DNA of 64,000 nt from Archegozetes longisetosus (Eukaryota; Arthropoda; Arachnida; Sarcoptiformes; Trhypochthoniidae). Positions 1 through 11,241 of this stretch are shown here, in pieces (position 1 is the stretch's first letter; every line of letters starts with the position of its first letter). The notes under the pieces were generated by a model. That model made no database searches. It was not told the origin of the DNA and worked only from the letters and a program-made list of their open reading frames with translations. The translations under genes were made by a program, and so were the position numbers. The stretch covers positions 17,143,794 through 17,207,793 of the forward strand of contig JAEMBT020000009.1 of NCBI GenBank assembly GCA_018873245.2. The letters are read 5' to 3'.

Positions 1-1986
1 ACTATTGATTTATTTATTTGTAGACTCAAAGAAAGCATGTTTTTGGTTCAATTCAAGAGATAGCATTACTTCATTTGTTATTACATAAAATGAAACTATA
101 AAGACTTATAAATCTTAAGAGATTATGAATTTAAGAGAATCATTAAATTAGATGAAAGTGAAGGACATAATTCATGTTTGAAGATATTACTGTCATTTAA
201 AAATCAATTGTTCAACAAAATTTGGAATAAAAATTTACAAAAACTAAAAATAAAACGTGTTTTACTCTTGAAAATGATATACTTTGAGATTCCTGTATTT
301 TATTGAATCCTTAACTGAGACGTGAAGTTGATTTATATTCCATAAGATCTGGCAATCTAACTAGTAGGATGTAATAAATTCTGAAATTACCTGATTCAAA
401 TAAAGATCATGATTTGTAAATCTCGTTACCAAACAAGTCAACATTACTTTAACTCTAATAACGATGTTATTTCGCATCAACAGTACTGAGTGAATATTTT
501 ATAAATGCATTACCAGTACTGATTAAATCAAGAGGAAACATGAATCTGAGGCATTTGATTCAGTCCCTAATCATATATAATGTAAATCTGCACAAGTCTT
601 TATATATTGAGCCCGGACTTTATGGATTTTCTATTACATTATATTTTATTCAGTATTCAGACGTCTCTTTTTGTTTTTTCTCTCACCAGTATTTATTTGA
701 TTATAAGTGTAGAACTTCAGTCTAAAGTAGCCAGACGTTCTGGAAAAGAGCATTCCGGTACCTTCATTTGTACCGGAAGCGAATGCTAGACTGTTTTTAA
801 TCAATACCAATGTAAAAATGAGTTCTTCCAGATTTTAGGCAGAGTCTGAGAAGATGATGTTTAAGACAATCAATTTTTTTCTAGTAAAAACTATTAACTA
901 AAATTTAAATACTATAAGTCTTCTAATTTTATTAAAATTTTGTCAGAATTTTTGAAATAAATTCATATAAAAGCTAAATCTTGGTAGATTAGTATATCCT
1001 GCAATTTTGAAAGATTTTCCATTTTAGCCGCTTTACCTGATCTCCAAGAATTTCCCTGCCGGATTTAGTTAAAGGTAATCTGGCGACCGCAATCATATGA
1101 TAGTTAGATTCATAAATAAAGTAACTTTGGACAGGATTGCGAAGAAATTTGTCGGATAATCAATTCATGTATTTAAAACAATTTCTAATATTTTAATTAA
1201 TTTTAAGTAAAATTATAATATTCTATTTGTTATGATCATGAGACTATTAGCTCCTCTAATAACATGTGTGAATGAATTGAATAATCGTTAGAGTTCATGT
1301 AAAATCTGCACAAAATGCCTAACCGGTAACTGGTGGTATAGATGTAGAAAAGTTATTTAATTTGACGTTTCGCGTAAAACCCAGTAAATCCTGTCCGAAA
1401 GTTCAATTTGTTTTGTCATGTGATAGAGATACTGTAACAATTAATCCATATTGATTTTCAAGTTTGTCTTTATCTAATGTTGTAATAAAATCAATTAATT
1501 CAACGTCATAATTGAGAGATATTATAATTTCTATGAAGTAAATGCATTGATAATAACTAAAAAAATATTATAGCATTGAGTAACTGCTTGAAACTTAAGC
1601 AGTTCTCGAGCTTTAATAGAATGAGGAATAGATTTTATAATAAATAAATTAAGAGATAAATCATTGTTTTTTGAGTATAATGTAAGGGTCATCATTAAAC
1701 ATATAAAGACATTTAATCTTTTGTAATGTCACGATTCGTGAGAAGAATACTTTAAACTAATTTTCAAACATGCTGAGAATGAGTCATAGATCTTATTGAA
1801 AGCTTGTTACTGCTTTTTCACACGAAGAGCCTTGCCATTAAAGCTCATAGACTGCCCATCAATGCTCGAACTAAAAGCGTTACCAATAATATTGGTATAT
1901 ATATTGGTATGTCTTTGACTCTCTCGGAATCTCTCTCAAAACAAATTTCTTGAAATTTCTTTACAAAAACAATTCTTTAAAAGTTC

Positions 1987-2012
1987 TTTCTTTCTCTCTC
2001 TCTCTCTCTCCC
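1987..2012. repeat. (CT)n microsatellite
   Basis: An uninterrupted run of CT dinucleotides follows a TTTC-rich leader. It lies in gene-free DNA. Confidence 0.9.
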
Positions 2013-4133
2013 TTACTTCTCTTCTTTTAGATCCAAAATAATAATATAACCATTTCCATACCTGATTCTATCTTTATATGACTGACCGAATTGGTTCGTA
2101 GAATAACATTAAAATTATATGTTGAATCAGAAAGCTATTTTGAGTCCTTATTACTTTTATTCTCAAGCTTCTTTAAACAAATGATACACCAAATTAAGTA
2201 AAGAAATTTCATAAATAATTTATGGCATCGACTTTATTCTTAACTCGACCAAAGATATGATGAATTACTAAATATGAATGTAAGTAAATATAAATTAATA
2301 ACAAATGTCAACTTTGATAAAACTGATAACTATTTGAAGGTATCGCAGGTAAATTCCTATAAAATTTTTGAATTTATTAAATAGTTTTCTAAATTTCGTA
2401 AAATCGAACAAACTAAAAGTATAATTCACATTTTCATTAAATGAAGTTCTTTAATCAGAAAAATATAATTATTGTGATTAAAGTTCTAAACATTGAATTG
2501 TCTAAGATTTTCGACAATTAGTCGAGTAAATAGTCTGATTCAGTTTCAAAATTTTTCAATCGAATAAGAAAAATCATACTTTTCGATACACAGTATAGAT
2601 GGCCATAATTCACATACTATAAACTCAAAACTTTAAAAAGAAACGATTACGTTTAGATCTTAGTGATTAATAAAAATTCAAATTTAATGGTCATTAAGCA
2701 ATATATTCAAATAACAGTCAGATACATGAAAATTAACGAATGTCAACGATTTTTCAAACATTTGAGAAATATATATGTATCGATTCGATTTTTAAAAATG
2801 ACTCCTCTCTTTAATAAGGGTTGCAGTGTTTTATTTCGAGTGAAAATGCGCATAAATGACTAGTGATTGAACTTCTCTTTTGAAACTCTTAATTAACTGA
2901 AAAAGCCATATAATCTTTTATACAAATATCCCTGTATCAGCGTATCTGCTAAAAGAATGAAGCAAGATCCTGTAGACAGCCTTTGAATAAATTAAATGAA
3001 GAAACATATTACTACAGCAAACAAGTGGGATGTCAAGAAATTGGCACATCGCGACGAGACAATTTCTAGATCAAACAAACAATTTTCAACTTAGATATTT
3101 CGAAATTTCGATTTTCTAAAACTTTAAATATTAAGAAAACTATGATCGTAACCGCATCATTTACTTATACCCAAACATCCCACAAGCCTTAAACCGGACT
3201 ATAACCTAGACAATTTGATTGATTTCTCAAATCGGTCTATTAGTTAATCGGGATTAAATTCTATTTTGATCAAATCCGAACATGTGACCGAAATTTATAT
3301 GTCTCTAACCGTTTGTTTCATAGAATCATTTAAACCAGCACCACGCGAAATTTCAATTAATCAAATATCGGAATGTAATTGTAAAACATGATGAAACTCT
3401 ATCAAACGTTTTTTAACGTAAAATCCGAAAATTATTTTCCTTTATCTATAATAATTTTCTTTTGGGAGCAATCGGCAGTTTTTCTGACCCAATGATGCAT
3501 ACGCTCAACACTCACACTAACACTCGGTGGAAATGGAAGCTCGGTGCTCACTTTTACGAGGCATTCGAGTGCCGAGCATTTACTGAGCATCAAGTTAGTA
3601 AAGTTCACACAATACATGTTCATCTTGTTTGGGTTACGATTTTATCTGCATATACATATGATAAATATGATACTCAATCACTGATAACCATTCAAACATA
3701 CTTTAGATGAACTTATTGTCTTAATTATCTAAACACAAACTATGTCTAAATACTTCAGAACAAAATGTATCATAATTTCTTTTGTAAAAATTAACGTGTT
3801 TTTATTTTTAAAATAACCCGTTTATATTCAGACTAGCTACTTCTCACGCAATCGAGGTGGTCAGTCTGTTTATATTATATATTTCTAATATGAAAAATTG
3901 CATATTAAAACTTGACGCTAGTGACACCGAACGCTCGAGCAGTTCGGATCTGTAGATTATCTGAAAGATTTTTCAAGTTAGCGATTTTTATCATATGAAA
4001 TATGCATTTGTATCGAATGTTAAAACTGATGCCTTTCCAAAGAAGACTTTAAAAGCGGGTCAATTCATTTTGTTTAGAAATTAAAGCTTTGAGCTCGCAT
4101 ATTATTGTTTTTTCATATATATGAAAATTTCAT

Positions 4134-4136
<3 letters not shown>

Positions 4137-4173
<37 letters not shown>

Positions 4174-4186
4174 AGAGAGAGAGAAA
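4137..4186. repeat. Compound (AT)n-(AG)n microsatellite
   Basis: About 17 AT dinucleotides switch directly into AG dinucleotides. The left side is preceded by short palindromic TTTCATATAT/ATATGAAA words. Confidence 0.9.
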
Positions 4187-4437
4187 AGCTGATATGATGA
4201 ACATATTGACAACGGGTTGCAAACAACATTGACACTTTTGATTAACAATTTTATTTTCAAAAGGGGTTAAGAAGGTTTATAACAAAATACAAGTCGAACA
4301 ATTGTCCAATAAAACTCCGCATACATACAATTGATGTCTGATAAGAACTGAATTTAATGTTGAACTGTGTTAGACTTTTGAAAGTTTGTCAATTAAATAA
4401 AGTTCTAGAATAATATGACTGGACTGCAAGAAACTTG

Positions 4438-4805
4438 GGCTATAGTATGAAATAGGCCCGGTCGAGAATTATAATTTAAATGATATGGGTATATAGTGGG
4501 TGATGTATAGTGTCTATAGATAAAGTTTCCTGGATCGGAAACCTACGGTTGCAAAGTTAGGTTAGGTTAGGCTAGGTTGGGTTAGGTTGGATTGGGTTGG
4601 GTTGTGTTAAGTTTAACTAAAATTAATTCAAAATCTTAAAATTTTCTCACAATTATCAATTGAAAATTTAAAAGGAATTTGTTTATAACTTTTAACCTTT
4701 AATTTTCGATCCTTGAAACTTTAACCATAGACACTTTACATCATTCACTATATACCTTATCATTAATTTTGTAATTCTCGACCGGGCCTATTTCATGCTA
4801 TTTCC
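4438..4805. mobile_element. 368-bp non-autonomous DNA transposon with 8-bp TSD and GGTTA core
   Basis: The left end GGCTATAGTATGAAATAGGC matches the inverted right end GGAAATAGCATGAAATAGGC, and the match continues imperfectly inward for roughly 90 bp. The perfect 8-bp direct repeat GAAACTTG flanks the element at 4430-4437 and 4806-4813. An 8-bp duplication fits hAT- or P-like transposition. No coding sequence remains. The interior holds a degenerate GGTTA/GGTTG tract at 4556-4610. It is best described as a MITE of an unidentified family. Confidence 0.85.
4556..4610 (+). repeat. Degenerate GGTTA (TTAGG-like) tract
   Basis: About ten pentamers of GGTTA, GGTTG and GGCTA stand in tandem inside the element at 4438-4805. 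The unit matches the ancestral arthropod telomere pentamer TTAGG in register, but the tract is short and degenerate and lies inside a transposon. Confidence 0.75.
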
Positions 4806-4813
4806 GAAACTTG

Positions 4814-6738
4814 ATTAGCATATCAGTATTCAATTGTAATTGATAAAAAATCACTATATTTGAATTCACATCGGACGAAATTCATGTTTATTTTCACTAA
4901 CATCTGAGAGTTAAACATAGGAACGATATTAAATTTGTGCGAAAATTTACATTCAGATTTTATTGTATGTAATTTAGGGTTATTTATTCTGAAAAAAAGA
5001 TTGAAATAAAAAGTAATTTAATGTGAAGATGAAGTCATTTTTGAAGCTGTTTCAATATTAGTAAAATCAGTTTTATTAACAATTTTCAATACAATAGAAT
5101 ACCTGAATACTATAGGAAATAAAGTCACAGTCCAACCAAGTTAACTAAATCTTTATTCTCGAAGCTGATGCCAAGAATATTCAATTTAATATGTTTAAAA
5201 GTTACTATCACTAAGTGAAGAAGTATGTAATAACTTTAAAGCTCAAGATAAAAAGTTGTCTACTGAAGCAATTTTGAAAATTGATGTGCAAATAATCTCT
5301 ATTTTATTTAACTCACAATAAGTGACCAATCTTGTTTTTCAGAAAGATTCAATGTATTTTGAGCAAGTTTTTGACTATTATTCTCAGATTTTCATAAGGC
5401 TACATTACACAACATTCATTCAAATTTTATTTTCGGAAAAATCCTACCCTTTGAAAGAAAACAAAACTTGACATTTTAATTAACAATTTTTGAAAGCAAT
5501 GCAATTTCTGAATAAAATTTGGAGGAACATACTTGTGAATAAGTATTAATATGTGTCATTTTATATTGAAAAGTTTTTATTTTACAGTGAATTTATTTAA
5601 TTTATTGTGATGAGTGATCAATTATTTGTTTTATTCTTTAATTATCTGATACAATTATAACGCTTATAACGCCTATTATTTTACTCATCAAACATTAAAA
5701 GATGAGTTGTGTTGAAACGCTAATTAATTTTGAGAAAGTTTTATATCACCTTTTTATTATTGATGAATAAAGCTTCTACAGATATTAAACACAATTAATT
5801 ATAATTGAATATAAAGAAGCAAAAAATGTTTTATTATTAGGTTGTAAACAAAATTCTTTCATTTTTCACAAATTTCGTTTAAAAAAACGACAAAACTTTG
5901 TTTACAACCTAATGTAATTTAGCTTCGAAAAGTTGAATGATGAAATTTTTCATTATGTGTGCTAATAGATGAACAAACGTGTAGAGCGAACCAGGTCTAT
6001 TATTCAATTTTGTCATCTATTGTAGATAAATATGTACCTATAACCATGAAATAATAATATGAGATACATGTTAGACTATCTATTGCCTTATATGTTCTGA
6101 TCGATCTTTTAAAGTTCTAAGGCTAAAAGCATGTGTTTAGTACTAACCCGTTTTATATAAAACTACTAAAGTTCATTATACTAATAAAGATTTTTATATC
6201 AACTTGTTCAAGTTAAAGGCTGTTTCTATAGTATTTAAATGTGAAGTTCATTGTAAATGGTCATATAATCTCGGAACATTAAAATGTATGCTATTTATGA
6301 GCATGATCTCTATAATAAAATCTATTTAACGATAACATAGACTTATAAATATAAAGTGTGAATAGAAAAATTTAGTACATCTAATTTTCAGTGTGACACA
6401 TTAATTCTAGAGAACGATAGAAGATAGCTAGAAAACATTTTATTTTGAGCTCTGAAGTTCTGTAATGGGAAGTTTAACACTTTTTAAATAGAATACTTAA
6501 TTTAAGTGTCCAATTCAAAATTGAAAATTTGAAGATCATTGGAATGCTCGTATTTATTAAAATTATACAAGCGATTATTAATTAATAGTTTACATTCGTT
6601 TGACAGAGAAAATATCTTTTCTAATGATTACTGCGTTATGAATGAGAAGAATCTTAGACTTTATATTGAGAGTTACATAAGTCATTAAGTGAGACGGGAT
6701 GATTACTGAGAAGGGAACTTTCGGATCTATCTCACAAA
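4814..6738. other. Intergenic AT-rich stretch, no gene seen
   Basis: Nothing coding is recognisable. The one structured feature is the small hairpin at 5836-5912. Confidence 0.6.
5836..5912. repeat. 77-bp hairpin (micro-MITE)
   Basis: ATTAGGTTGTAAACAAA at 5836-5852 is repeated inverted as TTTGTTTACAACCTAAT at the right end, with about 43 bp between, including a small inner AAACGA/TCGTTT pairing. It is flanked by TA on the left and TG on the right, so a TA duplication of Tc1/mariner type is possible but not proven. Confidence 0.7.
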
Positions 6739-7471
6739 GGAGTTCGCCCAAAGCCCATAGACTCTGGCCTATCGACACTCCCTAACGGCGACCCACGGAA
6801 GTTGTAGCTTAGTACAGGACATTCAATTAATCGAAAAAATTTTTTAGATCGGCGAATCGCTTAGAAAGTTACAGGCTAAAAACCGATAAAATATCACTAG
6901 TGAAAATACTTAAGAATTTCATTAAAAAATATATCACAATTGAGGGTACATTATAAAAGCATATGTATAAAAGTGTAAAATGTATGAGTTATTATAAAAT
7001 CGCACTATGTCGCAAGTAAAATCACCGGGACCTATTTTTCGAACACCGGGATCAAACCTACCTCGCTTTGCCGAGAAGCTTAAACAAAGGCTAAGAGATC
7101 GGCCTTGTCTGCACCGGAAGCGATTTCCTCCTCTTTTCTAGAGATTAGCGTCGCATCATGCGCATTTGTTTTGGGAGTACCACCCGAGACCCCCCTGCCG
7201 CTAGCGGATGCCATATCGGCATAACGCGACCCGGAGCACTTAGCTAGCCCTCTTATGAAGCCTGTTGCCCGCCGCCACCGCAGAGAGGTGGCTCCGGTCG
7301 CACTGCTAGTCCATTCCCGTCCTATCGAAATCTACTTGTTTTTAGGCTATAACTCTTAAACAGACTCATCGATTGATAAAATTCTTTTTATTTCTGAAGT
7401 AGATCTTGGTACTGTATAATATCTGATATGTTTCATTAGGGGGGGCGCTTAGGCTATTTTGGGCGAACTCC
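6739..7471. mobile_element. Terminal-inverted-repeat element with GC-rich core
   Basis: GGAGTTCGCCCAAA at 6739-6752 recurs inverted at 7458-7471. The next 100 bp or so inside also pair imperfectly, for example AAGTTACAGGCTAAAAACC on the left against the GTTTTTAGGCTATAACTC region on the right. The central 7020-7330 segment is strikingly GC-rich for this window. I found no convincing target duplication and no transposase, so the family is unassigned. Confidence 0.65.
7020..7330. repeat. GC-rich insert of unknown origin
   Basis: This is the most GC-rich stretch in the window, with sharp edges into AT-rich DNA. On the minus strand it contains GGTTTGATCCC (7048-7058), close to a pol III B box, but no matching A box is clear. 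The minus strand is also open for about 77 codons, ending near 7079, with no recognisable protein. It could be a SINE or LINE fragment carried inside the surrounding TIR element. I do not recognise it. Confidence 0.4.
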
Positions 7472-10239
7472 ATTGAGTTTTAGTGGTTGCTAATTTAAAG
7501 ATAATATCATAATTTGAAATTTAACCACTATAAAGAATGCTGAGCAATAATTTTATTATACTAAATAAATTAGATCAAATTTTAGCATTTTCTGGGAGAG
7601 ACTTGCTCCTTAAACGTTTTACCCCTTATAGCATACTTTATAGCAAATATTTACTACAAAAGTTTTTTTTAACTATTTAAAAAAATTCAATTTTTACGTT
7701 AATTTAATGAGAGTTTTAAAATATTTAATAAGCAATTTTTTAAAAATGTTTGCTTTAATTTTGATACATAAAGTATGTTTGTTAATTCATATTCAATGTT
7801 TGAGGAGTTAACTCCAAAACTAAATTATATATTTTTATAAACAAAGTATCGTTTTTAAAAAGAAATGTTCAAATTTTTATGTCCCAAATTACCATGAAAT
7901 TATATATTCTTTGAACTGTAATAATTTAAAGTCAAAAGTTAAAGTTTCTTTATGGGAGTTGCATTATAACAGTTTTTCGTAGTTGAAATAAATAATTATT
8001 GCCAAAAGTAGTGTATAAACTTAAATATTACAAAATAATTAGTTAAGATACAATTTTCAATTATAAATCCAATAATTTGAAATTATTATTAATAAAATAT
8101 CAATATAAAATCAGTACGAAAGAAATAACTTCTATCGAAAGAGCACATTTAAACTCATGATATTAATAATACGCAATTAAATATGCTCTTTCGATAAAAG
8201 TTATTTCTTTCACCCGGATTTTATATTTATATTTTATTAATAACATTTTCCGATTATTGGATTTATAATTGAACGTTGTGTCTTAACTAATTATTTTATA
8301 AAATTTAAGTTTACGCACTCTATGATACTATCTTGAAATTGGCGACCACTAAATGTTTAAATTTTTGAGACAAATCTGAAAGTTCCTTCTAAGTTAAAAT
8401 TACCAACTGATCGAACAATAGGACCAATGCAAACAATTTAAAAACTGGAACAATACATGACGCAACTCCATCCGGAATTTTGTATCAATAAAATATTCTC
8501 TTCACCGTCACGAGTTCCGTGATCTCATTCTTTCCGACCTGTGTCTGACCTTTAAGCCTAATTTCGAAACTAAATTCGTCAATGAATATTGTTTTGCGCC
8601 AAATTTTATCCAAAAGTTCAATATTATCTATTTAGTTTCTATTCTTCAATGATTTGTGTTTTAAATTAAGCAAGGATTTATAACTATAATTCATGATCTT
8701 AAACCAATATCTGGAAAGTGACATAAGTTTTGGTATGGGTACATGGATGCTGCTCCAGATTTTCGAGTTCAAAACACTTTTGATAATATATTTGACTGTA
8801 TTTTAATGAGTAGTTTTCGTAAATTCAAAAACATATGACTCCTGAAGCGTCCAACCGATGTGCTTAAGATTTATATCTCTGATAACAGTATGTAAAATCC
8901 TTTATAACGATATGTACAGATCGTCCAGGATAAAACTAAACTCAGATAAAGCAATTAAAGGCTTTTACAATTTGATATTTTAATCGCAAGTAATATCAAT
9001 TACTCATATACTGTAAACTTGATCTGTCAAAATGAACTTTTATTGACCTAATGTAGTTTACAAAAATAATGTTTAGAAATGTTCTCTACAACATATGCTT
9101 ATTAATGCTATTAATGTCAATTATAGTCGCACCTGTTGATCCATTTTTACCAAATTTATCAGCAAGTTCTTCTCTAGTTCGATCACAAGACTTATTTGAC
9201 AAATAAGTTTTATAAATAAAATCACTTTGCTTTATTGAGACCATTTCAAATACTACTTTTGTTTTTATCTCAAACATTATGATTAAAAAGTTGACTTTTC
9301 TCTTATTCACTTCAAACTTTATTCATAGCTGCATCTAATCGATGCGTAATATTAAAGAAAAATTGTACTCAAAATTTGAGTTTGGTTGTATTCTGGAAAT
9401 CTGTATATCTGTTTCAATAAGTCCACCAATGTCCATTGATGATATGCACATCGTTTTAACGGATTTTACATGCAGTTTTCAGAAATATATACCGTTCCTA
9501 ACTATCAGCGATTTGGCTGACAATCTTCGTTTTGGACACTCAATTTTGATGAGGTCAGTGGTCAGCGGACGGGATCTCCACTGACACTCTATGGCAATGG
9601 AAATGATTTTAAACTAAAATACTAAATACAACATGATATATTTAATAATGTCTAAACCGACAAATTAATAGAGGTTTTTGTTAGTGATTTTCTTTTTATT
9701 TTTCGATTTTGTCAGCGAATGTTCCTGACAAAAGTTGGCAACGCCAGATATGTAAGTCTTAAGCATATCAGTTGAACGCTTCAAGAGTTATGAGCTTTTG
9801 ATATTATGAAACCACTTTAAAATCAGTCAAACATATGATCAAAAACGTTTAGAACTTGTTATACAGCCATCTATTCATAGGTGTTCCTATTAGAGTTATT
9901 GCGCTAATAATCCCGACTCATGTCACGATACTAATATTAGGCCGGCAGATAAATAACTGCACATTTATATCTTATCAATGAATAAAGTAACAAATATGTT
10001 TGCTACAAATTATTATGTTCTTGTTTGCTGCTTCGCGATGTAGACCACTTTGATTTTACTGCTCACTCAGTGATATCGTAATTGCCCCAAATATTGACTC
10101 TCTTCGAGCCGGTGTTACCAACGAAAACAGAGAGCGTTTATAAAGTGCAATATACTACTGTGCCCTACTATCGTTGAAATTTCTAAAATGCTAAAATAGC
10201 TGGTCGAAATGTAAGATGAGGTACATAATCTATACTATC
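7472..10239. other. Intergenic stretch with one large palindrome
   Basis: No gene is supported. The palindrome at 8010-8318 is listed separately. Two opposed open stretches near 9090-9580 have no recognisable protein features and are treated as chance frames. Confidence 0.55.
8010..8318. repeat. 309-bp palindrome (foldback element)
   Basis: The left arm, about 8010-8150, is repeated inverted at about 8183-8318. Examples are CGAAAGAAATAACTT with AAGTTATTTCTTTC, and TTAGTTAAGA with TCTTAACTAA. The loop is only about 35 bp. The outer ends read GTGTATAAACTTAAAT and its imperfect inverse. No coding capacity. It behaves like a full-length inverted-repeat MITE, with a target duplication not resolved. 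Confidence 0.85.
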
Positions 10240-10544
10240 AATTTCGGGATGAAGAGCGCACATCATGCAAAATGAGCCACGCAGTGGGAGATCTTACCGT
10301 TGTAACAAACGAAGAATATCAGCATTCACTTGAAAAACTCTTAGATGAACAAATAAGTTGGACCACTGAAGAATTAGCTTTTCCGTTAGGGACCAGTAAG
10401 TACAGTACTCAATAGTCATTAAAGAAGCTAAATGTGTGTGAAGTGTCATCACGTTGGGTACCATACTGTCTTAAAGCTGAACAGAAAGAACTTCGAATGA
10501 ATTTATCAATAGAATACCTTGAAAGATATCACTATGATCCTGAG

Positions 10545-11128
10545 TAGTGATCGACAAAGTACTAAAAGGGAATTCCTGTCCTGTCCTGCATTCTCGAAAC
10601 TGATTCCTGTCCTGTCCTGTCCTGAGCCCTAAATTTTCATTCCTGTCCGGTTTTCCTGTTTTCCTGACATTCAATGTGTTTGAAAAATTATTTGTTCAAA
10701 AAAATCAAATGATAATACAATCAATGAATGCATATTCAATACAAATCACAGTTAGATATAATAAAAATCAATTCATTTACGTTCTGTGAACTAAGTCTTG
10801 AATGATGGTCAGTGAGTATTAGAACAGCGGCACTGAAATTCCTTTCGCTTGAAAGGTTGGTCGCAGGGATAGACAGAAAACGAATAGCCAACCGATAGAG
10901 TCGGGGATAAGAACTTCTATTTTGTTCCCAATATCCGAGTAATGAAGAATTTATGTCAAACTTATGTCCAGTTTTCATTTTACAGGAATTTTACAGGAAT
11001 TTAGAATCGAACAGGAATTCCTGTCCTGTCCTGTAGTTATGATAGCCTTTCCCACTCCTGTAAATTCCTGACCAGGAACAGGACAGGACAGGAGTTCCTG
11101 CAGGAATAGGAATTCATGTCAAACACTA
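10545..11128 (-). mobile_element. 584-bp hAT element with 8-bp TSD
   Basis: The ends TAGTGATCGACA (left) and TAGTGTTTGACA (right, inverted) are hAT-type terminal repeats, and ATCCTGAG is duplicated at 10537-10544 and 11129-11136. Both subterminal regions are packed with CAGGA/CAGGAC pentamers, pointing in opposite directions at the two ends, which could be transposase-binding sites. The centre encodes a hAT C-terminal domain on the minus strand. The element is internally deleted relative to a full hAT, since the RNase-H core and BED finger are absent. Confidence 0.9.
10736..10978 (-). pseudogene. hAT transposase C-terminal dimerisation domain fragment
   Basis: The 80-codon frame carries the hATC signature: LLGYWEQNRSSYPRLYRLAI followed by FLSIPATNLSSERNFSAAV, then an RLS..NVNELIFI end. 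In intact hAT transposases this segment mediates dimerisation and holds part of the active-site scaffold. Here it stands alone inside a 584-bp element, with the catalytic core and DNA-binding domain missing, so it cannot transpose by itself. Its frame is unbroken, which suggests that the element moved or decayed fairly recently. Confidence 0.9.
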
Positions 11129-11241
11129 ATCCTGAGTTCATAGATAGAATCAGAGCCATCGATGAAACATGGGTAAAAAGCTATGGCTCTGAGGGTGTTT
11201 CACAATCAAAAGAATATCGATATCCTGGAGGAGCCGTGTTT

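Larger units (their letters stand above)
1..4429. other. AT-rich intergenic stretch, no gene seen
   Basis: No reading frame with recognisable protein similarity and no splice-linked exon series is visible on either strand. The only structured pieces are a CT run near 1987-2012 and a compound AT/AG run at 4137-4186, listed separately. A short patch around 3500-3590 is richer in GCTC/GAGC words and shares a 15-base phrase with the element at 20160-20584, so it may be an old repeat scrap. Confidence 0.6.
10240..11241 (+). pseudogene. Mariner-family transposase relic, split by a hAT element
   Basis: Reading from about 10240 gives an HTH-domain region (KMSHAVGDL, then WTTEELAFPLGTS) and the conserved WVPY linker, with one in-frame TAG near 10412. 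The frame runs to 10544, is broken by the insert at 10545-11128, and resumes at 11137 with FIDRIRAIDETW, the first catalytic aspartate block, then SQSKEYRYPGG before a TGA. Removing the insert and one copy of the 8-bp duplication restores the mariner frame exactly. The remaining catalytic half is not seen. A mariner transposase would be a nuclear cut-and-paste DDD enzyme; this copy is dead. Confidence 0.75.

Noticed and set aside
4556..4610. True telomere or subtelomere boundary
   Set aside because: The GGTTA tract is short, degenerate and enclosed in a transposon with target duplications; unique sequence continues on both sides.
7020..7330. rRNA fragment
   Set aside because: GC-rich patches suggested it, but no conserved 5S, 5.8S, 18S or 28S core phrase is recognisable.
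9342..9584. 80-codon + strand frame as an exon
   Set aside because: No domain, no convincing splice context and no similarity recognised.
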